From: an uncultured Collinsella sp.
GTDB lineage: Bacteria; Actinomycetota; Coriobacteriia; Coriobacteriales; Coriobacteriaceae
Assembly (NCBI GenBank): GCA_900545875.1
Contig: URAQ01000078.1
Location: 1-7,259, forward strand
Direction of reading: 5' to 3'
Length of the DNA stretch: 7,259 nucleotides
The position numbers and the translations under genes were made by a program. Below, piece by piece: positions 1 to 4,633 of this stretch. Each line of letters opens with the position of its first letter. Within the stretch, counting starts at the first letter, position 1. The notes under the pieces were generated by a model. That model did no database searches. It saw only the letters and a list, made by a program, of their open reading frames with translations, and was not told the origin of the DNA.

Positions 1-534
1 TCCCAGTTGAAGGAACGGTGGAGATGTGTTTCGATGGGTCCGGTGGCCATGCTCCACTCTCCGCCCGGCACCTTTTCCAAGGGAACCGACGAGGGCGCCG
101 GCGCCCAGTATGTCTAAGAGAACGGTTCTTTGGGCAATACTGCTTATGATTTTACGACTGATGATAAGGGCGAAATCAGCGTCAAGGGCCTCGATGCTGG
201 CGCTTACACGGTCGAGGAGACCCATACGCTCCCCGGCTATAACACCGTGCCCAAATTCACGTTCACCATTACTGCCACGGGTCTTAATCAGAACGAGGGC
301 GAGAATACGTTGACGGTGACCACATCCACGAAAGGCTCTGGTCTCGTCACCAATTCCTCTTTTGGTGACGGCACTGTTACCCTTACCGTCAAGAACAAGA
401 AGGGCTCCGGCCTCCCGCTCACCGGTCTTAACGGCGTGACCTTCACGTGGATCGCTGGTGGCACGGTGCTGTGCATCGGCGTGGCGCACCTCATCCGCAG
501 CCGTAAGCAGGCTGAGGAGTCCGAGCAGGAGTAA
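1..534 (+). pseudogene. 3' part of a broken LPXTG-anchored pilin/adhesin subunit (Cna-B/SpaA-like)
   Basis: Reading frame 1 gives the C-terminal part of a sortase-anchored surface protein. After the in-frame TAA at 115-117 it runs uninterrupted to the stop at 532-534. Seen in this stretch are a Cna-B-like module (the KGLDAGAYTVEET pattern near 184-222, matching the E-box region of pilin domains that form internal isopeptide bonds), a beta-strand-rich segment, an LPLTG sorting signal (412-426), a hydrophobic segment (about 433-492) and a basic tail rich in Arg and Lys. Such proteins are cut by sortase at LPxTG and joined into pili or to the cell wall. Upstream of the TAA the frame still reads like pilin (GTFSKGTDEGAGAQYV), but the preceding PLS motif, expected just before it, lies in frame 3. 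At least one frameshift near 74-80 plus the nonsense codon therefore separate the pieces. The only in-frame restart, TTG at 130, has no convincing ribosome binding site. The 5' end lies outside the window. Sequencing or assembly error could mimic these lesions. Confidence 0.75.
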
Positions 535-634
535 CGCTCACTCACCCATCCCTTTGGCAGGTGGGATGTGATGGCCATGAGACTTGCGGACACTTTTCTC
601 GTCCATCGACGTTCTTGCTTTGCCATTCTCTTTT

Positions 635-672
635 CGGGGCAGACTCCGCGCTGGAGTTTGCCCCGTTTTTTT
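635..672 (+). terminator. Intrinsic terminator after the pilin remnant
   Basis: A 13-bp stem (635-647 with 653-665, one G-U pair, GC-rich base CGGGGCA/TGCCCCG) and a 5-base loop are followed directly by seven T residues (666-672). This is a textbook Rho-independent terminator on the + strand. It lies about 100 bases after the pilin stop and would end transcription of the pilus gene or operon. Confidence 0.92.
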
Positions 673-827
673 GGGACAACGCAGCCAGGCTCCATTGCTC
701 GATGGATCAAGCGTATGAATATCGAACAGATGTTTGCAATTATTGCGTTTACCAGCTGCGGGTGCATACGCTCGCAGTAAAATGGCCTTGCGACGCATCC
801 CGTGCGCGGGCGGCCGACGACTCGATC

Positions 828-832
828 GGAGG
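828..832 (+). promoter_or_regulatory. Ribosome binding site for the 50-residue membrane protein
   Basis: GGAGG lies 7 bases before the ATG at 840. It is the main reason to start the small gene there rather than at ATGs further upstream, which would read through the preceding terminator region. Confidence 0.75.
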
Positions 833-839
833 TCCCCAA

Positions 840-992
840 ATGCTGAAATTCCTTAACGCGCTCGCCGCCCTCGCGGCGGTGGGCACGTTCGTCATCGCGT
901 TTCTTGACTCGTATGAGGTTCGGTTTAAGGTCCGTAGGCGCACGCGCGGTGCGGACGGTGGAAGGCATTTGCGCCGCAACAAGCGCAAATAA
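840..992 (+). CDS. Small single-span basic membrane protein, 50 residues, function unknown
   Basis: I do not recognise a family. The predicted product has a short N-terminus (MLKF), one hydrophobic segment rich in Ala, Leu and Val (about residues 5-22), a short acidic turn (DSYE) and a strongly basic C-terminal half with many Arg and Lys. This suggests one membrane span with the basic tail in the cytoplasm. Support for it being real is the GGAGG at 7 bases and a hairpin-type terminator starting 2 bases after the stop, so it looks like a one-gene transcription unit. The size, single span and charged tail resemble type I toxin peptides and other small membrane regulators. That is an analogy only: no antisense RNA gene could be demonstrated. 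The ATG at 840 is preferred over upstream in-frame ATGs (for example 561 and 702), which lack a ribosome binding site. Confidence 0.6.
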   Translation: MLKFLNALAALAAVGTFVIAFLDSYEVRFKVRRRTRGADGGRHLRRNKRK

Positions 993-993
993 G

Positions 994-1022
994 AATGCCC
1001 GGGGTTAGAGGCCCGGGCATTT
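994..1022 (+). terminator. Probable terminator of the small membrane gene
   Basis: A perfect 10-bp GC-rich stem, AATGCCCGGG (994-1003) with CCCGGGCATT (1012-1021), encloses an 8-base loop. It begins 2 bases after the stop codon. The T-run is only three bases (1020-1022), so termination may be partial. The symmetric A/T ends mean it could also act on the opposite strand. Confidence 0.7.
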
Positions 1023-1045
1023 AACAAAACCAGAAAACTAGGCCG

Positions 1046-1071
1046 CCCGCGCTTTCGATCACTTACGCGGG
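1046..1071. other. GC-rich hairpin in the intergenic region
   Basis: CCCGCG (1046-1051) pairs with CGCGGG (1066-1071) across a 14-base loop. No T-run follows on the + strand. On the - strand it is followed after a short gap by two short T-runs. It is the middle of three consecutive hairpins between the small membrane gene and the toxin-antitoxin-like operon. Its function is not known. Confidence 0.4.
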
Positions 1072-1097
1072 ATGCGTCGTTTCCTGTAGCTATTGTA

Positions 1098-1129
1098 TCC
1101 CGAATCACTCTGTCGATTCGGGACTTTTT
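1098..1129 (+). terminator. Second intrinsic terminator or attenuator upstream of the AbiE-like pair
   Basis: A 9-bp stem (1098-1106 with 1115-1123) and an 8-base loop are followed by C and five T residues (1125-1129). It points in the + direction but no gene lies between it and the preceding terminator at 994-1022. It may be a backup for read-through, the end of a short noncoding RNA, or insulation of the downstream operon, whose likely -10 box begins 58 bases later. Confidence 0.7.
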
Positions 1130-1159
1130 GAAAACTCAAATACGGGCCTATGCCTGATA

Positions 1160-1209
1160 GAAATCTTGTTATTTCCGAAAATTATGTATAATTCCAATAT
1201 AAACTGGAA
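1160..1209. promoter_or_regulatory. Two inverted repeats overlapping the promoter, candidate operators
   Basis: GAAAT (1160-1164) and ATTTC (1171-1175) flank a 6-base centre and overlap the -35 box. TTCCA (1192-1196) and TGGAA (1205-1209) flank an 8-base centre and cover the end of the -10 box and the likely start point. AbiEi-type antitoxins are known to repress their own operon by binding promoter inverted repeats, and the first gene here encodes a winged-helix protein. Self-repression is therefore a natural inference. The arms are only 5 bases long, so chance is possible. Confidence 0.4.
1166..1192 (+). promoter_or_regulatory. Likely promoter of the AbiE-like operon
   Basis: A perfect -10 box TATAAT lies at 1187-1192. 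TTGTTA at 1166-1171 is a reasonable -35 box, though the spacer of 15 bases is shorter than usual. The predicted start of transcription near 1199 leaves a leader of only about 24 bases before the ATG at 1223. The -10 box is very clear and the -35 is tentative. Confidence 0.65.
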
Positions 1210-1222
1210 CTAAGCGAAAAAG

Positions 1223-2191
1223 ATGGAAATGAACGAAGCGCTTACCTACTTACAAGAAGCACTAGGCCTCTCCGCCAAGGCTAAAACTTGGCCTGGATCC
1301 GCACGCTTGCCGCTGCATCTGCGGTCGATTGAGATCCGCGCCGTTGACGCAAACGGTTTTTCTTTTTTGCTTGCAAGTTTGCCTACTGGCGTTGGGCTTC
1401 CCGAGGCTAAGAGAGTCTATAGCCAGCTAGCCTTGCGTGCGGAGGCTCCTGTCGTCGTTTCGTTTCCTGATGCCGATGCGCGCCAGCGCAAGGCATTGGT
1501 CGCACAAGGAATCCCCTTTGTTTGCCCTGGTAGACAGGCCTTTCTTCCATTTATGGGCGCGGCCTGCACGGAGAGGGGCGGCACTAGATTTCATAATCGC
1601 GCGACCAAGATGTCATCCAACGCGCAGGCTGCCGCAATCTGGGGAGCAGGGCAGGAGTCATATCATTCCGATGACCTTTGTCGTGCGCTTGGGATTTCGG
1701 CAAGCCGCGCGAGTGAGGCCATAACCGAGCTTGTCGACAGGGGGCTCGCGAGGCGCGAACGTTGCGAGCGACGTGTCGTCGTGCTCCCTGTCGCCGTTGA
1801 TCTTTTGCTCAGCGAGCACATGGCAGAACTCTCCTCGCCTGTCTCGAAGGTCATTTTTGCAAGGAAGACGCCGCAGATCGACTATCTTGTAGACGCCGGG
1901 GAGACGGCGCTCGCTGCGCGTTCGATGCTCGCTGCGCCGGGCATGGAACAAAAGGCCGTCTTTAGAAGTGCATGGCGTCAACTGAGCGACCTCGAAGTCG
2001 CAGACGGGGAGTTGCCGGATAACGAAACGGCGATGATCCAAGTGTGGCGCTATGCGCCCGTGTTTGCCGACTCCTCCCGCGTCGATGACATTTCGCTTGC
2101 GCTATCTTTGGCGGCGATCGACGATGAGCGAATTCAGCTCGAAGTCGATCGCATGTTTGGAAAGGAATATCCATGGCAAGAAGCGCTGTAG
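1223..2191 (+). CDS. Winged-helix regulator, likely AbiEi-like antitoxin partner
   Basis: A 322-residue protein, probably cytoplasmic. Residues 1-125 form an alpha/beta region without HTH character, including the pattern QGIPFVCPGRQAFLPFMG at 95-112. Residues about 131-188 form a MarR-like winged helix-turn-helix, with recognition-helix pattern ALGISASRASEAITELVDRGL near 155-175 and the charged wing RRERCERRVVV. Residues 190-322 form a C-terminal region with short conserved-looking blocks (DAGETALAARSML, VWRYAP, DDISLALSL) and a terminal EYPW. I recall homologous regulators beside nucleotidyltransferase genes in other gut Gram-positives, often labelled MarR-like. It overlaps the next gene by 19 bases, so the two are co-translated. 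Pairing with an AbiEii-like toxin suggests an antitoxin and autorepressor role. Unlike classical AbiEi, the DNA-binding domain is central rather than N-terminal. The start at 1223 has no strong ribosome binding site; 1229 is the alternative. Base composition is less GC-rich than in the gat genes. Confidence 0.75.
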   Translation: MEMNEALTYLQEALGLSAKAKTWPGSARLPLHLRSIEIRAVDANGFSFLLASLPTGVGLPEAKRVYSQLALRAEAPVVVSFPDADARQRKALVAQGIPFVCPGRQAFLPFMGAACTERGGTRFHNRATKMSSNAQAAAIWGAGQESYHSDDLCRALGISASRASEAITELVDRGLARRERCERRVVVLPVAVDLLLSEHMAELSSPVSKVIFARKTPQIDYLVDAGETALAARSMLAAPGMEQKAVFRSAWRQLSDLEVADGELPDNETAMIQVWRYAPVFADSSRVDDISLALSLAAIDDERIQLEVDRMFGKEYPWQEAL

Positions 2192-2946
2192 AAGGTCTCC
2201 AAGAATTTCAGCAGCATATGCAAGAAGCTGCAGGATCGTATGCTCTTATCGGCGGCACGGCATGCGACATTTTGCTCGCGGAGGCGGGGCTTCCGTTTAG
2301 GATGACTCACGATTTTGATGTGGTAATTGTCGCCGATGACCGGTTGCCTCAGACGGCAGAAGCTATATGGACTTTGGTGCGTGATGGCGGCTACCGCTGC
2401 GGCTGGGGCGAAGGCAAAGGCTCATGTTTTTATCGGTTTACAGAGCCTAAGAGGCCGGGTTACCCCCATATGATCGAACTCTTCGCGAAGTGCCCCGACT
2501 TTCTAAAGGGTCGTGAGGGGATTGATGTGGCGCCAATTCACGTTGATGAAAACATAAGCAGTCTTTCGGCAATTTTGTTGGACGATGCTTACTACAGCTT
2601 GTTCCTTCAGGGAATTCGGACCGTAGACGGCGTTTCGGTCCTGGGTACGGAATACATTGTCCCGTTCAAAGCGAAGGCGTATCTCGACCTAAAAGCTAGA
2701 AGGGAGGCGGGGGAGAACGTTGATTCGAAGAAGGTAAAAAAGCATAAACGCGATGCGCTGAGGCTTGCTCAGCTGCTCGGCGAGTCAGAAGGTGTCGACC
2801 TGGGCGGAGAACTGAAGGACGATATGCTTGCGTTTGTCAAAGATTGTGAGGTAGGCGACGTCAATCTGAAACAGATCGGGGTTGCGGGCGTAACGATGGT
2901 GCAGTTGCTCGAGACGATGAAAGCAACATATGGCTTGATTGGTTGA
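2173..2946 (+). CDS. AbiEii-like nucleotidyltransferase, putative toxin of a type IV toxin-antitoxin pair
   Basis: A 257-residue protein, probably cytoplasmic. Residues 26-31 carry the GG motif (IGGTAC) and residues 45-49 the metal-binding DxD (THDFD, Asp47 and Asp49). A likely third acidic residue is Glu102 in HMIELF. Together these are the active-site hallmarks of the nucleotidyltransferase fold. A helical region follows with FKAKAYLDLKARRE (165-178) and KKHKRDALRLAQLL (189-202), which resemble the Lys-rich and Asp-containing later motifs of AbiEii/DUF1814 proteins. AbiEii-type enzymes act as toxins or abortive-infection effectors, and some modify tRNA ends with nucleotides; the substrate here is unknown. 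AAGGA at 2162-2166 precedes the ATG at a good distance, and the 19-base overlap with the upstream winged-helix gene indicates translational coupling. All expected catalytic residues are present, so the enzyme looks intact. A housekeeping nucleotidyltransferase role is less likely given the pairing and context. Confidence 0.78.
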   Translation: MARSAVEGLQEFQQHMQEAAGSYALIGGTACDILLAEAGLPFRMTHDFDVVIVADDRLPQTAEAIWTLVRDGGYRCGWGEGKGSCFYRFTEPKRPGYPHMIELFAKCPDFLKGREGIDVAPIHVDENISSLSAILLDDAYYSLFLQGIRTVDGVSVLGTEYIVPFKAKAYLDLKARREAGENVDSKKVKKHKRDALRLAQLLGESEGVDLGGELKDDMLAFVKDCEVGDVNLKQIGVAGVTMVQLLETMKATYGLIG

Positions 2947-2960
2947 GTGGGGTTACGTGG

Positions 2961-2993
2961 TTCGGACGGTGCAGTCTAGCTGCGTTGTCCGGA
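2961..2993. other. Long hairpin after the AbiE-like pair, possible T-less terminator
   Basis: A 14-bp stem (2961-2974 with 2980-2993, four G-U pairs when read as + strand RNA) with a 5-base loop begins 15 bases after the toxin-gene stop. No T-run follows. It may end the operon in a T-independent or Rho-assisted way, or it may be a leader structure of the downstream sortase mRNA. Confidence 0.5.
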
Positions 2994-3041
2994 GTACGAG
3001 CTCGTGAATCCGCTATTATTTGTTTAGACAACCTGAGCTGT

Positions 3042-3048
3042 AAAGGAG
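3042..3048 (+). promoter_or_regulatory. Ribosome binding site of the sortase gene
   Basis: AAAGGAG lies 9 bases before the ATG at 3058 and supports that start over the internal ATG at 3079. A TATTAT at 3014-3019 could be a -10 box, but no acceptable -35 is seen at the right distance. Confidence 0.7.
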
Positions 3049-3057
3049 TGACCGGCG

Positions 3058-3996
3058 ATGGTGCAGGGCGCCAAACATATGAAGAGCAATAACGCCGCGG
3101 CCAACGGTGGCTCAAGCCCTCAGCCCAAACCTCAACCAAAACCTAAGCGCCGTCGCAGGCGACTGCCGCGCTGGGCCGACCGGCTCATCACCATCGTCAT
3201 CATCCTTATTGGCGTGGGCCTTATGACCTGGCCGTGGATCTTGGACCGGCTCGGGGCCTCGGGCGTGTTTAACCAGATCAGCACGGTGTCCAGCACCGTG
3301 GACGCGCTGTCTGCCGAGGAGCGCGAGCGCATCCTGCTCCAGGCACGCTCCTTTAACGAGCAGCTGGCGGGCGAGGCCACCGAGCTTCCCGCCGACCAGA
3401 TCGAGCCCTACGCCCAGCAGCTCATCTTTGACCGCGACCCCATGATGAGCTGGGTCGAGATCCCCTCCATCGACGTGAGCATGCCCATCTACCACGGCAC
3501 GAGCGAAGAAGTCCTTATGGCGGGCGTCGGCCACCTGGAGGGCACGAGCCTGCCGGTGGGCGGCACCTCGACGCATTGCGTGCTCACCGCGCACTCGGGC
3601 ATGCGCAACCTGAGCATGTTCGACGACATCCATTCGCTGGAGCCCGGCGACCTGGTGCTGCTGCACACCATGAACAAGACGCTCGCCTACAAGATGGTGG
3701 ACTCCGAGGTCGTGCTGCCCGAGGAGATGGAGTCGCTGACCATCGAGCCCGGCGCCGACAAAGTGACGCTCGTCACTTGCACGCCCTACGGCGTAAACGA
3801 CCATCGCCTGCTGGTGCATTGCGTGCGCACCAAGTACAACAAGAAGGACGTCGACAAGCAAAAGTCGCTGGCCGGCCGCCACTGGGGCAAGCGCGAGTTT
3901 GCCGTGCTCATCGTGGTCGTAGCCATTGTGCTGCTACTGCTGGACATCGTGATCCACGCGGTCCGCAAGCGCCGCAAGGCCAAGGCCTCGGCATAA
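3058..3996 (+). CDS. Class C sortase (pilus-polymerising transpeptidase)
   Basis: A 312-residue membrane enzyme. It cuts pilin precursors at LPxTG-type signals and links them to each other through Lys side chains on the outer face of the membrane. Visible in order: a cytoplasmic Pro/Lys/Arg-rich tail (20-38), a first membrane segment (about 42-60), an extracellular helical linker, the sortase barrel starting at WVEIPSIDV (132-140) with IYHGTSEEVL, GVGHLEGTSLPVGG and LTAHSGM (catalytic His179), then TLVTCTPYGVNDHRLLV (catalytic Cys241, Arg250), a second membrane segment (about 281-301) and a basic tail. The C-terminal anchor and TCTPYGVN motif are class C marks. The Asp-Pro lid motif is not in its usual place; the only DP (127-128) lies directly before the barrel. 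His179 is in an AHSGM context rather than the common GHRGLP. It was probably a partner of the broken LPLTG pilin at 1-534; other substrates may lie outside the window. Confidence 0.92.
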   Translation: MVQGAKHMKSNNAAANGGSSPQPKPQPKPKRRRRRLPRWADRLITIVIILIGVGLMTWPWILDRLGASGVFNQISTVSSTVDALSAEERERILLQARSFNEQLAGEATELPADQIEPYAQQLIFDRDPMMSWVEIPSIDVSMPIYHGTSEEVLMAGVGHLEGTSLPVGGTSTHCVLTAHSGMRNLSMFDDIHSLEPGDLVLLHTMNKTLAYKMVDSEVVLPEEMESLTIEPGADKVTLVTCTPYGVNDHRLLVHCVRTKYNKKDVDKQKSLAGRHWGKREFAVLIVVVAIVLLLLDIVIHAVRKRRKAKASA

Positions 3997-4009
3997 GGCA
4001 TCGTTCAGA

Positions 4010-4044
4010 ACCACCACAATGGGGACAGGCGCCTTTGTGGTGGT
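4010..4044. repeat. Hairpin-forming inverted repeat 1 downstream of the sortase
   Basis: ACCACCACAA (4010-4019) pairs perfectly with TTGTGGTGGT (4035-4044) around a 15-base loop containing GGGGACAGG and GCGCC. It starts 14 bases after the sortase stop. No T-run follows, so it is not a standard terminator. Its arms resemble those of the next hairpin (both contain CCAYCACAA), which suggests a family of dispersed intergenic palindromic repeats. The family idea is inference; a genome count is needed. Confidence 0.6.
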
Positions 4045-4058
4045 CGGGGCTTTCAAGC

Positions 4059-4120
4059 CATCACAACATTCGATGAAAATCGCGATTTTGGCGAAAAACG
4101 TCGAATGTTGTGATGCTTTT
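4059..4120. repeat. Long inverted repeat 2, possible terminator of the sortase gene
   Basis: A perfect 15-bp inverted repeat pairs CATCACAACATTCGA (4059-4073) with 4101-4115 around a 27-base centre. The centre contains the 14-base palindrome AAAATCGCGATTTT (4076-4089). The right arm is followed by CTTTT (4116-4120), so it could terminate + strand transcription. The perfect arms and an internal palindrome also fit a small repeat element. No transposase or target duplication is visible. Confidence 0.65.
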
Positions 4121-4197
4121 CGTTGCGGGCGAGATGGTCTTCGCTGCGGGCGAGACGGTTTTCGCTATGGACGGTGCGGTTTCGTTGCAGAACCGCC
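4118..4197. repeat. 21-bp imperfect tandem repeat, three units plus a partial fourth
   Basis: Units at 4118-4138, 4139-4159 and 4160-4180 each begin with YTTCG and end with GGT, and a partial fourth unit begins at 4181 (TTCGTTGC). Units 1 and 2 differ at only three positions; unit 3 is more diverged. The period of 21 keeps every frame open and creates short repetitive readings on both strands (such as RCGRDGL). There is no ribosome binding site or family resemblance, so I regard the repeat as noncoding. Confidence 0.65.
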
Positions 4198-4280
4198 AGC
4201 CCGCCGCCTGCCAACCGCCGCCCTCGTTACGTTTTCGCTGCATTTGGGTAAAGTGCCTGCTCCAAGCCGGCGTTGCCCTG

Positions 4281-4286
4281 TATACT
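4281..4286 (+). promoter_or_regulatory. -10 box of the gatCAB promoter
   Basis: TATACT lies 35 bases before the gatC start. The region where a -35 box would be expected (about 4257-4263) has only poor matches such as TGCTCC, so the promoter may depend mostly on its -10 region. Confidence 0.55.
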
Positions 4287-4307
4287 AGAGCGGTTTAACT
4301 GTTATGC

Positions 4308-4316
4308 GGAAGGGAG
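4308..4316 (+). promoter_or_regulatory. Ribosome binding site deciding the gatC start
   Basis: GGAAGGGAG lies 5 bases before the ATG at 4322. An in-frame ATG at 4304 is upstream of this site and would place it inside the coding region, so 4322 is the better start. It also matches the usual GatC N-terminus (MALSEKDV). Confidence 0.8.
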
Positions 4317-4321
4317 CGCCT

Positions 4322-4633
4322 ATGGCACTCAGCGAGAAAGACGTGCGCGGCATCGCCGAGTACGCAAAGATCGCACTGACCGATGACGAGCTCACCCAGA
4401 TGACGTCCTACATGAACGATGCCGTCCAGATGCTCGAGCCCGTCCTGCAATATGACTTGCCCGACGTGGAACCCACGTTCCATCCTATCGGAAGCCTGTC
4501 CAACGTGATGGGCGATGACCTGCGCGAGCCCGAGCGCGATCTGCCGCTCGACGTCGCGCTCGAAAACGCCGGCAGCGTGCGCGACCGCTACTTCCGCGTG
4601 CCGTCCATTTTGGGAGAGGGGGAGAGCGAGTAA
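4322..4633 (+). CDS. gatC: Aspartyl/glutamyl-tRNA(Asn/Gln) amidotransferase subunit C
   Basis: A 103-residue subunit, close to the usual 95-100. GatC wraps around GatA and stabilises the GatA-GatB interface in the cytoplasmic complex that converts Glu-tRNA(Gln) and/or Asp-tRNA(Asn) into Gln-tRNA(Gln) and Asn-tRNA(Asn). Family marks are the N-terminal helix MALSEKDVRGIAEYAKIALT with following DDEL, the central MLEPVLQYDLPDVEPTFHP block, LREPERDLPLD where LRED is more common, and the C-terminal NAGSVRDRYFRVPSIL. The next gene starts inside its stop codon (TAATG), and the order C-A-B is the standard operon arrangement. Use of this pathway suggests the organism lacks one or both of the direct Gln- or Asn-tRNA synthetases. 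Confidence 0.95.
   Translation: MALSEKDVRGIAEYAKIALTDDELTQMTSYMNDAVQMLEPVLQYDLPDVEPTFHPIGSLSNVMGDDLREPERDLPLDVALENAGSVRDRYFRVPSILGEGESE

Larger units (their letters stand above)
535..839. other. Intergenic stretch between pilin remnant and small membrane gene
   Basis: No convincing gene is seen here. The stretch holds a weak hairpin just after the pilin stop (CATCCC 547-552 with GGGATG 563-568), the strong terminator at 635-672, a 7-bp inverted repeat GCGTATG (711-717) and CATACGC (765-771) enclosing the near-palindrome GCAATTATTGC (736-746), a TAAAAT at 778-783 that could be a -10 box without a good -35, and the ribosome binding site at 828-832. Longer readings through this region run across the terminator and have no family-like features. 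Confidence 0.5.

Noticed and set aside
130..534. Independent short surface protein starting at TTG 130
   Set aside because: The start lies inside a Cna-B-like domain, has no ribosome binding site or signal peptide, and the frame continues upstream with pilin-like sequence beyond the TAA.
288..968. 226-residue open reading frame on the - strand over the pilin end and small gene
   Set aside because: It spans the strong + strand terminator and both better-supported genes and shows no domain features.
561..992. A longer, 143-residue version of the small membrane gene
   Set aside because: It would translate through the intrinsic terminator at 635-672, and its extra N-terminal part has no ribosome binding site or family look. 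The ATG at 840 with GGAGG is better.
1040..1125. tRNA gene
   Set aside because: Hairpins are present, but there is no T-loop GTTCGAATC pattern, cloverleaf or acceptor-stem pairing on either strand.
3112..3882. 256-residue open reading frame on the - strand opposite the sortase
   Set aside because: Low-complexity His/Val/Gly/Leu-rich product antisense to a gene with all class C sortase residues.
4059..4115. Insertion sequence or MITE ends
   Set aside because: The arms enclose only 27 bases and no target duplication or transposase is visible; a repeat or terminator is the safer call.
4118..4197. Possible CRISPR array
   Set aside because: The 21-bp units are directly adjacent with no spacers, and no cas genes are present.
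4019..4288. 89-residue + strand reading with repeated RCGRDG units, and a 60-residue - strand counterpart
   Set aside because: They are produced by the 21-bp tandem repeat and the hairpins, with no ribosome binding site, and the + strand reading overlaps the likely gat promoter.
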